Position numbers and translations under genes: made by a program. The notes under the pieces are model-generated. The model did not search any database. It worked only from the letters and a program-made list of their open reading frames with translations, and was not told the origin of the DNA. A stretch of DNA of 64,000 nucleotides from contig NZ_RQZF01000001.1 in NCBI RefSeq assembly GCF_003858455.1, forward strand, positions 1 through 64,000. Direction: 5' to 3'. Shown one piece after another: positions 53,101 to 60,646 of this stretch. Origin of the DNA: Schaalia canis (GTDB lineage: Bacteria; Actinomycetota; Actinomycetes; Actinomycetales; Actinomycetaceae). The stretch's first letter is position 1, and each line of letters opens with the position of its first letter.

Positions 53101-53497
53101 TCTGGTTGCTGACTACGAAGCCATGCGCGTGACCCCGGAAAGTCACCCTATCGAGCATATTCGTCAGCGCTTAGATTCAAGGGGGGTCAGCAGGGCGGAT
53201 CGCATCTGTCGAGGATTAAAAGGGCAAATCGTGAGTGTTGCCGGATTAGTTACTCACCGCCAAGCTCCTGCAACAGGGAAGGGGATTGTTTTTCTCTCCC
53301 TTGAAGACGAAACAGGTCTTATTAACATCACCTGCAGCGCGGGTATGTGGAAGAGATTCTCAACCGTGGGCCGAGAAAGCTCAGCATTGATCGTTCGGGG
53401 CATGGTTGAGGAAGGACATGGTGCGGTGAGTATCCTGGCACATCATATGGAGCCAATAGCAGGACGAAAGATGGTTCACTCTCGTGATTTTCGCTAA
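50177..53497 (+). CDS. dnaE2: Error-prone DNA polymerase DnaE2 (ImuC)
   Basis: About 1106 residues, C-family polymerase. The N-terminal PHP domain begins AYAELHAHSAFTFLEG. The palm contains CQGRGSAANSAVCYALGIT and PDIDIDIESERREEV, holding the catalytic aspartates. The HHIGIHTGGMVL-like segment reads HMGIHTGGMVLTK. A C-terminal OB fold follows (VSVAGLVTHRQAPATGKGIVFLSL). DnaE2 performs mutagenic translesion synthesis with ImuA' and ImuB. The frame is open from 50063, but a LexA box and TATACT lie at 50151-50170, so the ATG at 50177 is the start. Confidence 0.94.
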   Translation: MGPAAYAELHAHSAFTFLEGSSQPEELVAAARNVGLEALAVLDVDGMYSAIQSATAARLQGVPYVHGAELTLDPTYFVDLRFNEALSPGWGLVKGADEPGIRLPILAQTPEGYTRLCRAMSEYTLSHPGQRFCRHYLPTLAEHAGGQWAVLTGSARGPLRRALRSEGIDAARKVLRELIELFGSENVLVESVLTPTDPPELADTLAELAQWAKLPLVATGAVRSATPAGQHLADVLTATRLHATLTQVEAHLPAQGAFLRSAEEMCAIHWRHPQAVRTAAEYGREFAFDLRLIAPELPRAYVPAGHTDATWLRELTYRGAQERYGTREEHPRAWRTIDHELEVIEALTFPGYFLIVKEIVDFCAQQGIYCQGRGSAANSAVCYALGITAVDAVQHQLLFERFLSTGRSGPPDIDIDIESERREEVIQHVYARYGREYAAQVATVISYRARSATYDAAKALGFPEEVSRAWSKNRHRWEEEEASTIQQLTQESPADTDNNRREQRNPSPTHTAVSISQLPTQVRRVADALKRLPRHMGIHTGGMVLTKTPVSEVCPISWAATPDRSVLQWDKDDCADAGLVKFDLLGLGMLSALRRGFQWIESFGERGDEGTPYSLHNLPHEDPRIYDLLCAADTVGVFQVESRAQMNTLPRLRPRCFYDIVVEVALIRPGPIQGQAVNPYLRRRRGEEAITYLHEALKPALEKTMGVAIFQEQLMQIAMDAAGFTPAQADELRRAMGSKRSPERMAALYPLLVEGMAERGIGQEVADQVYRHLQGFAEFGFPESHAFSFAHLVYSSSWMKVYYPEVFYAALLASQPMGFYSPASLVHDARRHGVRVGRPDVNLSQIKAHPRLCCEEQDAEERRWSRGVRVSSRWELRLGLDSIAGLGEAARRIVDARGEHPFVDSADLARRSRLSRHEMDLLAQAGALESMGIERRAGMWEAAQVGGEKEEQAVLPGLELVVPSPQFDAMNGAEVLVADYEAMRVTPESHPIEHIRQRLDSRGVSRADRICRGLKGQIVSVAGLVTHRQAPATGKGIVFLSLEDETGLINITCSAGMWKRFSTVGRESSALIVRGMVEEGHGAVSILAHHMEPIAGRKMVHSRDFR

Positions 53498-53529
53498 CTA
53501 GGTCTAAGGGATGTTAGAGAAGAGCAAAG

Positions 53530-53561
53530 AGTATGCCAGACTATTGGTGTGTAGACATACT
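53530..53561 (+). promoter_or_regulatory. Inverted repeat upstream of marR gene
   Basis: AGTATG (53530-53535) and CATACT (53556-53561) form an inverted repeat spanning the likely promoter, 22 nt before the start of the MarR gene. It may be an autoregulatory operator. Confidence 0.35.
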
Positions 53562-53582
53562 TTCTCATAAAGGGAGCTTAAT

Positions 53583-54101
53583 ATGTCTGCCGAGGTGACC
53601 ATGAAATCTGGGGGAACTATGACTGAAGGACAACGAAAAAATCCGATCAATGAGTTTGACAACCAGCGCTCCAAGGCCTGGCGAGTATTTTTTGAGGCGT
53701 CGGGTCGCCTGCAAGGCATCCTTGAAGCGCGTTTGAAGAAGTCGTACAACGTTAGTCTGCCTGACTACAACATTCTTCTGGCGCTATGGGAGGCTGAGCT
53801 TCACACCCTGCGTATGGGGGAGATTGCCGAGAAGGTTGTCTACTCGCCCTCTCGAGTGACCTACCTGGTCAATAACCTCGTCAAGGACGGGCTCGTTGAA
53901 CGAGTGCCAGCGGCAAACGATGGCCGAGGCTATGACGCAGTTTTGACAGAAAAGGGCGTCACAACAGTTCTGAAGGTGACTGAATTGCACCAAGAGACTG
54001 TGCGTGAGTACCTGCTTGATGGCATGACAGAAGAAGACATCGACCAGATTGTTCGCGTCTTCTTGGCCGTTGAGCGACGTCTGAAAAAGAGCGCTATCTG
54101 A
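53583..54101 (+). CDS. MarR-family transcriptional regulator
   Basis: 172 residues. The winged helix-turn-helix contains LPDYNILLALWEAELHTLRMGEIAEK, the recognition segment YSPSRVTYLVNNLVKDGLVERV and the wing DGRGYDAVLTEKG, flanked by dimerisation helices. Such regulators respond to phenolics, antibiotics or oxidative signals; no effector can be inferred. GGGAG lies 6-7 nt before ATG 53583; later ATG codons (53601, 53619) are possible. It has its own promoter region and no co-directional partner nearby. Confidence 0.9.
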   Translation: MSAEVTMKSGGTMTEGQRKNPINEFDNQRSKAWRVFFEASGRLQGILEARLKKSYNVSLPDYNILLALWEAELHTLRMGEIAEKVVYSPSRVTYLVNNLVKDGLVERVPAANDGRGYDAVLTEKGVTTVLKVTELHQETVREYLLDGMTEEDIDQIVRVFLAVERRLKKSAI

Positions 54102-54138
54102 GTGCGAGTGACTTTCTAACGAGCTCTCAGTCGCACTC
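54100..54138 (+). terminator. Weak stem-loop at the end of the MarR gene
   Basis: GAGTGCGA (54100-54107) pairs with TCGCACTC (54131-54138) over a 23-nt loop. Without a T-run it is at best a weak terminator. The rest of the spacer to 54338 shows nothing clear except the presumed tRNA promoter. Confidence 0.35.
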
Positions 54139-54338
54139 TTCATGCGTCCGACGTGACTGACGCCACTGCCTTAATTAGTGGCTGAAAGTGCGTCGAAGTC
54201 GGGTTCAAACCCGAAGAAAACGCTCAAACCTGCGGAAAAATCGAAGAATACAGCCGATTTGGCGAAGGTGACCCCAAACGTGCTAATCTCTTACTCGCAC
54301 ACGGGGCCAGAACTTGTGACTGACTCGTGAAGTCACCT

Positions 54339-54425
54339 GCGCGGGTGGCGGAATAGGCAGACGCGCTAGCTTGAGGTGCTAGTCCTCATTATTCGAGGGT
54401 GGGGGTTCAAGTCCCCCTCCGCGCA
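54339..54425 (+). tRNA. tRNA-Leu (anticodon GAG)
   Basis: The acceptor stem pairs GCGCGGG (54339-54345) with TCCGCGC (54418-54424), with A as discriminator and no encoded CCA. The anticodon stem CTAGC/GCTAG holds loop TTGAGGT, so the anticodon is GAG (54373-54375). The long variable arm (CCTC...GAGG) and the T arm GGGGGTTCAAGTCCCCC confirm a class-II tRNA-Leu. It decodes CUC and CUU. Confidence 0.96.
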
Positions 54426-54460
54426 CTTAACTGAATAGGTGGGAAACCGCCAGTCAGTTG

Positions 54461-54498
54461 CGGCGACATGGTTTCGACCATGTCGCCGTTTTTCTTTT
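54461..54498 (+). terminator. Intrinsic terminator of tRNA-Leu
   Basis: CGGCGACATGGT (54461-54472) pairs perfectly with 54477-54488 around a TTCG tetraloop, followed by TTTTTCTTTT. This is one of the few classical terminators in the window. Confidence 0.95.
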
Positions 54499-54606
54499 CT
54501 TCTGGTGAATCCACGCTGAACCGCATACCTGAGTCGGCTCAACACTCACCGAAAATAGCTGAGTTACGACACGCTGCTCGTGGAGATGACTCTTAAGGGA
54601 GGCACA

Positions 54607-55293
54607 ATGCATATTGACGTGTGGGCCGATGTCACCTGCCCGTGGTGCTACCTGGGGGTGCGCCACCTACGCGGAGCACTCGCCTCTTTCCCTTATGCTG
54701 ATCGTGTTGAGGTCGCACTCCATGCGTACTTCCTTGATCCAGAGCTTGACGTGCGCTGGGAAAAATCCCACGCCCACTACATGACGAACCGTCGAGGCTG
54801 GGACTTCCAAGAACTGCAGGCAGCATACGAGCGCCTGGACAAACTTGGTCGCGCTGAAGGGATTGTCTTTGATTGGGATCGCACTGTCGTTGCCCCCACG
54901 TCTAATGCCTTCCGTCTGATTGCTGCAGCGCGTGAAGAAGACCTCTACCGCGACCACACAACGGGGGCAGACACCCTCCACTTCAAGGTCTGGGAGGCAA
55001 TCGCTCGCGCGCACTTGGAGATGGGCCTCGATATTTCCCATCCCGAGGAGCTTGTCGGCTGCGCTCAGGATGTCGGCATGGACCCTCACGATGCCCTCAG
55101 CGCTTTAGCGGACGAGGAATACGCCGCTCAGGCATTTTCCGACTACCAGATCGCCGTACAAATGGGTATTGAATCTGTGCCCACCTTCCTCATTAATCAA
55201 CAATTCGTTGTCCAAGGTGCCCAACCTGTTACCGCTATGACGAATATGCTGACAACCGCTTGGAATACCACCCATGAAGGAGACCCCCGATGA
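54607..55293 (+). CDS. DsbA-family oxidoreductase (FrnE-like)
   Basis: 228 residues. The thioredoxin-fold active site is CPWC (11-14) in VTCPWCYLG, and the C-terminal VPTFLINQQFVVQGAQ carries the cis-Pro loop. It has the long helical insertion of FrnE proteins and no signal peptide, so it is cytoplasmic. FrnE enzymes catalyse disulfide exchange or 2-hydroxychromene-type isomerisation. AAGGGAGG lies 5 nt before ATG 54607. Its stop overlaps the start of the GNAT fusion gene. Confidence 0.88.
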   Translation: MHIDVWADVTCPWCYLGVRHLRGALASFPYADRVEVALHAYFLDPELDVRWEKSHAHYMTNRRGWDFQELQAAYERLDKLGRAEGIVFDWDRTVVAPTSNAFRLIAAAREEDLYRDHTTGADTLHFKVWEAIARAHLEMGLDISHPEELVGCAQDVGMDPHDALSALADEEYAAQAFSDYQIAVQMGIESVPTFLINQQFVVQGAQPVTAMTNMLTTAWNTTHEGDPR

Positions 55294-56363
55294 GTCGAAA
55301 CGGCCAAGTTGACGCACTTGAACCCCGCACCCTTATCGGTGAGCGCATCATCCTCGCGCCCTTGACGCTTGACGACGTGACGGATATGCACCATCACGCT
55401 CAAGACCCTGAAATTCCGCGCTGGACCACAGTCCCCAACCCCTACACCCGAGATATGGCCGAGGAATGGATCAAGGGAGCGGTTCAGGCCACTACCTGGG
55501 ACAAAGGCGAGCCTATCTGGGCAATTCGTCAGAGTGGCGCGGGCACATTCATGGGTCTTTTCTCTCTGTTCCGCGCAGGCGACCGCGCCCACGAAGTCGC
55601 CTACTGGATTGGAAAAGAATTCCGCGGCCAGGGTTACGTGACCGAGGCTGTTAATCTTGTTGCCGATTGGGCATTTCGTGACCTTCATGCGGGTCGTATC
55701 CTCTGGCGTGCCAAGGTCGGAAACTGGCCCTCCTGGAAGATTGCTTGGCAATGTGGTTTCAAGCGCGAAGGCGTCTGGCGCGGTGTGACAATGGGGAATG
55801 AGGTTACCGACCAGTGGGCAGCGTCCTTGCTTCCTGGCGATACTCGTAGCCCTCGCACGCCGTGGGACGGGCCTGGCCCCGCAGCAGGCCAAGGGCCCGC
55901 ACTTGATCCCTCGCAGCCGGGGGAACTGGTTGCCCAATTCCACCGCACCTACTCCATGCCTGACCGCCTGGCAGCAGGTGAAACGCCTACGGTGGACTAC
56001 GAGCGCCTCAATATGCGTATGGGACTCATTGGCGAGGAATTTGCCGAACTCATGGGTGCTGTTTACGGGCCCCAGGCGCGTGCCATTACGGAAGAGGCTT
56101 TCGCTCGTGGCGTAGCCTCTGACGAAGGCTCACGCGACGTCGTAGAGGCAGCAGACGCCCTAGCTGACATGATCTACGTCATCTACGGCATGGCCCTCGA
56201 ATCCGGCATTAACCTTGACGCTGTTCTTGCTGAAGTCCAGGCATCCAACCTCTCCAAGCTCATGCCCGATGGCTCCGTGAAACTGCGAGAAGACGGCAAA
56301 GTCCTCAAGGGGCCCGATTTCTTCCCGCCAAACGTGGCACGCGCCCTCGGCCTCGACAAATAG
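55290..56363 (+). CDS. GNAT acetyltransferase fused to a MazG-like NTP pyrophosphohydrolase
   Basis: 357 residues in two domains. Residues 1-185 are a RimJ/RimL-type GNAT acetyltransferase with the acetyl-CoA loop IGKEFRGQGYVTEAV and NWPSWKIAWQCGFKREG. After a Gly/Pro linker, residues ~220-357 are an all-alpha NTP pyrophosphohydrolase-like domain with GEEFAELMGAV and EAADALADMIYVIYGMALESG, the acidic metal-binding helices. The combination suggests nucleotide clean-up plus N-acetylation, with substrates unknown. ATG overlaps the FrnE-like gene stop (ATGA). Confidence 0.8.
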   Translation: MSRNGQVDALEPRTLIGERIILAPLTLDDVTDMHHHAQDPEIPRWTTVPNPYTRDMAEEWIKGAVQATTWDKGEPIWAIRQSGAGTFMGLFSLFRAGDRAHEVAYWIGKEFRGQGYVTEAVNLVADWAFRDLHAGRILWRAKVGNWPSWKIAWQCGFKREGVWRGVTMGNEVTDQWAASLLPGDTRSPRTPWDGPGPAAGQGPALDPSQPGELVAQFHRTYSMPDRLAAGETPTVDYERLNMRMGLIGEEFAELMGAVYGPQARAITEEAFARGVASDEGSRDVVEAADALADMIYVIYGMALESGINLDAVLAEVQASNLSKLMPDGSVKLREDGKVLKGPDFFPPNVARALGLDK

Positions 56364-56377
56364 GAACGGCCCGAAAC

Positions 56378-56410
56378 GGTCGTGAGGGATTCCGAGGCGT
56401 CCCCACGACC
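56378..56410 (+). terminator. Hairpin after the GNAT fusion gene
   Basis: GGTCGTGAGGGA and TCCCCACGACC pair with one bulge around a 10-nt loop, 15 nt past the stop. No clear T-run; a likely terminator or processing signal. Confidence 0.55.
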
Positions 56411-56531
56411 AAACAGGGAGGCAATAGCGTCATCATCCTCACACTACTGAGTAGGCCCTCAGTCATCTATTACGGATGGCACCTGACGTGAGATGATGGA
56501 GTGAGTTTTAAAGCAGACAGGAGAAACAACT

Positions 56532-57629
56532 GTGGCTCGTATCGTGGTGATTGGTGGCGGTTATGGCGGCATTACCGTAGCGAAGGGGCTTGACCCGCTG
56601 GCCGACGTCATTCTCATCGAACAAAAAGATCAGTTTGTTCACCATGCTGCCGCACTGCGCGCAGCCGTTGATGACGTGTGGGAAAACGCCATCTTCATGC
56701 CCTACTCCAACCTCCTTACCCGCGGCACCGTTATCCAGGGAACCGTCGCGAAGGTTGAAGGCACCACCGTTTACGTTTACGGTCAAGACCCTATCGAAGC
56801 TGACTACGTCATCTTCGCAACCGGGTCAACCTACCCCTTCCCCGCGAAGTATTCCTCCTCACGCGCTCAAGTTGCTAAAGCCCGTCTGGAACAGCTGCAT
56901 GAGAACCTCGCCGCAGCCGAATCCGTGCTCATTGTTGGTGGCGGCACCGTCGGTATCGAACTCACCGGCGAGCTAGCCAGCGCCTTCCCCTCCCTCCAGA
57001 TCACCATCGTGGAAAAAGCTGACGATCTGCTCTCCAACCCGGGTTACACCAATGAACTGCGCGAAGAAATCAAGGACCAGCTCAAGGAACTCGGCGTCCG
57101 CGTGATCACCGGAGCTGAACTGGCATACCTTCCGCCTCACAATGTCGGCGAACTCGGACACTTCACCGTTGCCACTAAAGACGGTGAAACCATTGAGGCT
57201 GACATCTGGTTCCAGTGCTTTGGATCCCGCGCAAACTCTGGCTACCTAGTTGGCACTGAATACGAGGCGCTTCTTCACCCCGATGGCACTTTGCGGGTCG
57301 AACCGACCATGCAGGTCACCGGACACGAGAATGTCTACGCCGTGGGTGACCTGACCGACGTGCGCGAATCGAAGCGAGCCGATGCCGCTCGTCAGCAGGC
57401 CCGCGTTGTCATCTCTAATATTGCTTCGCAGCTTTCTGGCGATGCACCCGAAGTGTCCTACCAGCCCACGAAGGAATGGGTCATTCTTCCCCTCGGGCCA
57501 CAGATGGGTGCTTCGCAGCTTCTCGATGCCGATGGTGAAACCCGCATCCTTGGTATGGAAGAAACTGCGGAAATCAAGGGAACTGACCTGATGGTGTCGG
57601 TTATCCGATCGCAGCTCAACCTGCCCTGA
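56532..57629 (+). CDS. NDH-2/AIF-type FAD-dependent oxidoreductase
   Basis: 365 residues. The FAD Rossmann motif is VVIGGGYGGITVAKGL at the N-terminus, the ATG motif reads IFATGSTYPF, the NAD(P) motif is VLIVGGGTVGIELTGELA and the second FAD motif is VYAVGDLTDV. This is the family of type-II NADH dehydrogenases, AIF and FSP1-like quinone reductases. There is no C-terminal membrane anchor. GTG start with AGGAGA 7 nt upstream. It probably passes electrons from NAD(P)H to a quinone or small acceptor. Confidence 0.88.
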   Translation: MARIVVIGGGYGGITVAKGLDPLADVILIEQKDQFVHHAAALRAAVDDVWENAIFMPYSNLLTRGTVIQGTVAKVEGTTVYVYGQDPIEADYVIFATGSTYPFPAKYSSSRAQVAKARLEQLHENLAAAESVLIVGGGTVGIELTGELASAFPSLQITIVEKADDLLSNPGYTNELREEIKDQLKELGVRVITGAELAYLPPHNVGELGHFTVATKDGETIEADIWFQCFGSRANSGYLVGTEYEALLHPDGTLRVEPTMQVTGHENVYAVGDLTDVRESKRADAARQQARVVISNIASQLSGDAPEVSYQPTKEWVILPLGPQMGASQLLDADGETRILGMEETAEIKGTDLMVSVIRSQLNLP

Positions 57630-57651
57630 TCGATAACAGATAGGCTGCTTT

Positions 57652-57680
57652 ATGAGCCCCCGGTCACACCGGGGGCTCAT
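57652..57680 (+). terminator. 12-bp terminator hairpin
   Basis: ATGAGCCCCCGG (57652-57663) pairs perfectly with 57669-57680 around TCACA, 22 nt past the oxidoreductase stop and just before the acidic-protein gene. No T-run. Confidence 0.75.
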
Positions 57681-57694
57681 GTGCAGGTAGGCTT

Positions 57695-57994
57695 ATGTCT
57701 ATGGGTACTGAACCGCGTAAAGCACTCGATGAGCTTATTGAAGCCTTCCGACTCCACTTTGAGGTGGCGAACTCTGATGTCGATAGTGACTCAGACGAGT
57801 TGCTTGACGCTGAGGAACGCCTATCGGACGCATTTTTCACCTACGATGACATCCTCTTCACAACACTCGGTATTGAATTGCCCTTCGACATTGTTGATGA
57901 GGATGATTTTGAGGATGACTTCGACGAAGATGACCTCGACGACGATGACCTTGACGAGGATGAAGACGACGATCTTCTCATCATTGAGGTTTAA
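57695..57994 (+). CDS. Small acidic protein of unknown function (99 aa)
   Basis: A helical N-terminal half (EPRKALDELIEAFRLHFEVAN) and a C-terminal tail dominated by Asp and Glu (for example DEDDFEDDFDEDDLDDDD). No signal peptide or known motif. The extreme acidity suggests a nucleic-acid mimic or a partner of basic proteins, but this is speculation. It has only a weak AGG before ATG 57695 (ATG 57701 possible) and stands alone between a terminator and the convergent reductase. Confidence 0.7.
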   Translation: MSMGTEPRKALDELIEAFRLHFEVANSDVDSDSDELLDAEERLSDAFFTYDDILFTTLGIELPFDIVDEDDFEDDFDEDDLDDDDLDEDEDDDLLIIEV

Positions 57995-58036
57995 GCCTTC
58001 GGGGATACTCCGACTGCTTCCTTGATCGCCGCGCGT

Positions 58037-58978
58037 TTATCGCGTGGCGATTTCCGTGAGTACCTGACGAATCTGTCCAGGCAGAGGCTCCGTTGACCCT
58101 CCAAGAATCTGCTCCAACTGGCGTAGAGTACGCGGCCCGACAATCGTTGATGAAACTCCCGCGAGGTCACGGACCCAGGCCACAGCAACATCAAGTGGCG
58201 TCCGCCCCAAGCCTTCAGCAGCCCGAACGACCGCTTCAACAATGCCCAGGTGTTCTCCGCTGAGCGCCCACTCCACAAGGTGATGAAGATGCGCCGAGGC
58301 AGCCCGCGAATCCGGCGGAGTCGAATGGCGATACTTCCCAGTCAACACACCTCCGGCCAAAGGTGAATGGGCCAGCAATCCAAGGCCCTCCTTCTGCGAC
58401 AGATGGATGAGGGAGGCGCCGCGCGGGTATGTCAGTAAAGAGACATCCTCTTCGCAGGCAGTTAAGGGTGCTTTCCCAGCTCCGTTGACATATCCGCAGG
58501 CCCAGGCCGTATCCCAGAGCCCACGGTGAGACATACCCAAATAGTGCACAGTGCCTCGCTCATGGAGAGCAACTGCAGTATCTACCGTTTCTTTTAACGG
58601 TGTGACGTGATCTGGACCTGTGACAAGAAGATCAAGGTAGGGCGTATCCAATACGCGACGAGCAGTATCCACGGCTCGCAGCAAGGAAGCACGCGAAGCA
58701 GCAGGTGAAGAAACATCGCTATGCACAGGGGATAGCCCTTCACGCAGCGCAATGACAATACGGCTACGCTCGACTTCTTTCAGGGCTATGGCAAGTGTCT
58801 CAAGAGCTGCGCCGTCACCATAGGAAGTGGACACCTCAACGAGGGTGCCGCCCGCATCAACGAAGGCAGCAAGCATGTCAATTGCTTCATTTTCCTGTGT
58901 ATCACGGCCCCACAATAAGGTCCCTAGTCCAAGGTTAGAAACAAACAAACCTGAGTATCCACAGCGGCGAGAATCCAT
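58037..58978 (-). CDS. Aldo/keto reductase with altered catalytic tetrad
   Basis: 313 residues with the (beta/alpha)8 aldo/keto reductase pattern. At the catalytic positions, the Asp-x-x-x-x-Tyr region reads LVEVSTSYG (Tyr kept, Asp replaced), the TK lysine reads VIALREG (Arg instead of Lys), and the DLxxxH histidine reads DLLVTG (no His). The NADPH-binding C-terminal part (TIVGPRTLRQLEQIL) is kept. It may bind NADPH but lack normal reductase activity. It is divergent from uppP; TACGGT 6 nt before ATG suggests a leaderless mRNA. Confidence 0.85.
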   Translation of the reverse strand: MDSRRCGYSGLFVSNLGLGTLLWGRDTQENEAIDMLAAFVDAGGTLVEVSTSYGDGAALETLAIALKEVERSRIVIALREGLSPVHSDVSSPAASRASLLRAVDTARRVLDTPYLDLLVTGPDHVTPLKETVDTAVALHERGTVHYLGMSHRGLWDTAWACGYVNGAGKAPLTACEEDVSLLTYPRGASLIHLSQKEGLGLLAHSPLAGGVLTGKYRHSTPPDSRAASAHLHHLVEWALSGEHLGIVEAVVRAAEGLGRTPLDVAVAWVRDLAGVSSTIVGPRTLRQLEQILGGSTEPLPGQIRQVLTEIATR

Positions 58979-58984
58979 GTCACT

Positions 58985-59002
58985 ACCGTAATGGGTATTA
59001 CG
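58985..59002. promoter_or_regulatory. -10 of the aldo/keto reductase gene overlapped by an inverted repeat
   Basis: On the minus strand TACGGT (58990-58985) lies 6 nt before ATG 58978. The inverted repeat CGTAAT-GGGT-ATTACG (58987-59002) overlaps it and could be an operator between the reductase and uppP. Confidence 0.4.
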
Positions 59003-59055
59003 CCACTAAGCGGGTAATCATCGCGCAGACAGACAAGATTCTTCAGGGCGGAGCG

Positions 59056-59061
59056 TAAAGT
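59056..59061 (+). promoter_or_regulatory. -10-like hexamer before uppP
   Basis: TAAAGT lies 7 nt before ATG 59069, consistent with a leaderless or near-leaderless transcript. Confidence 0.4.
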
Positions 59062-59068
59062 AGAACGC

Positions 59069-59926
59069 ATGAGTTGGCTCGATGCAATCATTCTTGGCCT
59101 CGTTCAAGGCCTCACGGAATTCCTTCCTATTTCCTCATCCGCACACCTGCGTATTGTCAGTGAACTACTCGGAATTACTGATCCAGGTGCAGCTTTTACC
59201 GCCATCACCCAGATTGGCACCGAGCTTGCGGTCCTCATTATCTTCTGGAAGGACATCGTCCGAATCCTCGGTGCATGGTTTTCCTCCATGCCGTGGGTAC
59301 CCGCCGCCAAGCGCACAGCTTCCTCGAACCCTGATGTTCGCATGGGATGGATGATCATTGTCGGCTCGCTGCCGATCGGTATTCTGGGCCTTCTTCTTCA
59401 AGACTGGATTGACACGACGTTCAGGAACCTGTGGATTACCGTTGTCATGCTTGCCCTGTTTGCTGTGCTCCTTGGATGGGCTGACCGCCACGGGCCACGC
59501 ACCAAATCTCTTAGCACCATGTCGTGGAAGGATGCCGTCCTCTACGGTTTCGCTCAGGCAATGGCGCTTATCCCCGGCGTGTCTCGTTCGGGAGGAACCA
59601 TCACGATGGGGCGTTTTATGGGCTATTCCCGCCCTGAAGCAGCACGCTACTCCTTCCTCCTCGCCCTCCCTGCCGTTTTCGCCTCGGGCTTCTACAAGGT
59701 TGCTAAGGTTGCCACAGGCGGCGACTATGTTGAGGTTGGCCCCACGATCCTGGCTACTGTCGTAGCTTTTGCCATCGGGTACGCGGTCATTGTCTGGTTC
59801 CTCAAGCTCATCTCGACCGGCTCTTTCGCACCCTTCGTCTACTATCGTTTGGGCCTGGCGGCAGTAATTACTGTTCTTCTTGTCACCGGTGTTCTCTCGC
59901 CTGTCTCCACCGCAGTAGGAGTCTAA
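59069..59926 (+). CDS. uppP: Undecaprenyl-diphosphatase UppP
   Basis: 285 residues, polytopic membrane protein. Conserved motifs are [18 protein letters not shown] near the N-terminus and [17 protein letters not shown], which form the active site facing the periplasm. It dephosphorylates undecaprenyl pyrophosphate for peptidoglycan synthesis and confers bacitracin tolerance. It is immediately followed by a HAD phosphatase gene and lies near trmI, as in mycobacteria. Confidence 0.95.
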   Translation: MSWLDAIILGLVQGLTEFLPISSSAHLRIVSELLGITDPGAAFTAITQIGTELAVLIIFWKDIVRILGAWFSSMPWVPAAKRTASSNPDVRMGWMIIVGSLPIGILGLLLQDWIDTTFRNLWITVVMLALFAVLLGWADRHGPRTKSLSTMSWKDAVLYGFAQAMALIPGVSRSGGTITMGRFMGYSRPEAARYSFLLALPAVFASGFYKVAKVATGGDYVEVGPTILATVVAFAIGYAVIVWFLKLISTGSFAPFVYYRLGLAAVITVLLVTGVLSPVSTAVGV

Positions 59927-59931
59927 GTCTC

Positions 59932-60624
59932 GTGTCCGTGCACCTTCCCGCCGCTGTCCTTTTAGATCAAGACGGCACAATTATTGACTCTGAGCCAATT
60001 TGGGATGAGGTTGAATTCGAGCTCACCCGCGAGCTGGGCGGCACTCTCACCCCCGAGATTCGCCAGACCTTTATAGGCGGACCGCTTGATGCCACCGCAC
60101 GCACCATTATCGAACTCACGGGTACCTCGGTCAGCCAAGACGAGATCGAGCATGAGATCGTCGAACGTGTGGCCCGCACCATCCACACACGAGGTGTCCG
60201 CTGGCTTCCCGGCGTTGCTGACTTCCTGACCCGAATGAGGAGCTTGGGTTTGCCCATTGCCGTCGTGACAGCCTCTTACCACCGCATCGCTGATGCGGTC
60301 ATGGCAAATGCTCCTGTTGAAGGCATCACGCTCATGGTTGCCGGCGATGACGTGGAGCGCCCTAAGCCGGACCCGGCTGGCTACCTATTGGCTGCTGAAC
60401 GCCTGGGAGTCCCCCCAGAAGACTGTGTCGCGGTGGAGGATTCCTTCCCGGGGATGCGTGCGGCCGTTGATGCCGGGGCGCGCACGATTATGGTGCCAGG
60501 TATGCAACACCTCGAACTTTTCCCTGGGGTGAGTCGAGTGAGGTCCTTGGCCGATATTGACGCTGACCTTCTTAGTCGTGTCATGTCAGGAGAGAGCGTC
60601 GATTTGAGTGACGTTGCGGCTTGA
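59932..60624 (+). CDS. HAD-superfamily phosphatase (beta-phosphoglucomutase-like)
   Basis: 230 residues. The nucleophile motif is LLDQDGTIIDSEPIW, motif II VTASYHR, motif III with RPKPDPAGYLLAA and motif IV VEDSFPGMRAA. This is the PGMB-like subfamily, cytosolic, acting on small phosphate esters; substrate unknown. GTG start at 59932, 5 nt after uppP, so the two are probably co-transcribed; the GTG at 59938 is possible. Confidence 0.88.
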   Translation: MSVHLPAAVLLDQDGTIIDSEPIWDEVEFELTRELGGTLTPEIRQTFIGGPLDATARTIIELTGTSVSQDEIEHEIVERVARTIHTRGVRWLPGVADFLTRMRSLGLPIAVVTASYHRIADAVMANAPVEGITLMVAGDDVERPKPDPAGYLLAAERLGVPPEDCVAVEDSFPGMRAAVDAGARTIMVPGMQHLELFPGVSRVRSLADIDADLLSRVMSGESVDLSDVAA

Positions 60625-60646
60625 ACTCCGATAAGGAGCCCGTGGC

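Noticed and set aside
54339-54425. tRNA-Leu as attachment site of a genomic island
   Set aside because: No integrase, no repeated 3' tRNA end and normal-looking housekeeping genes on both sides.
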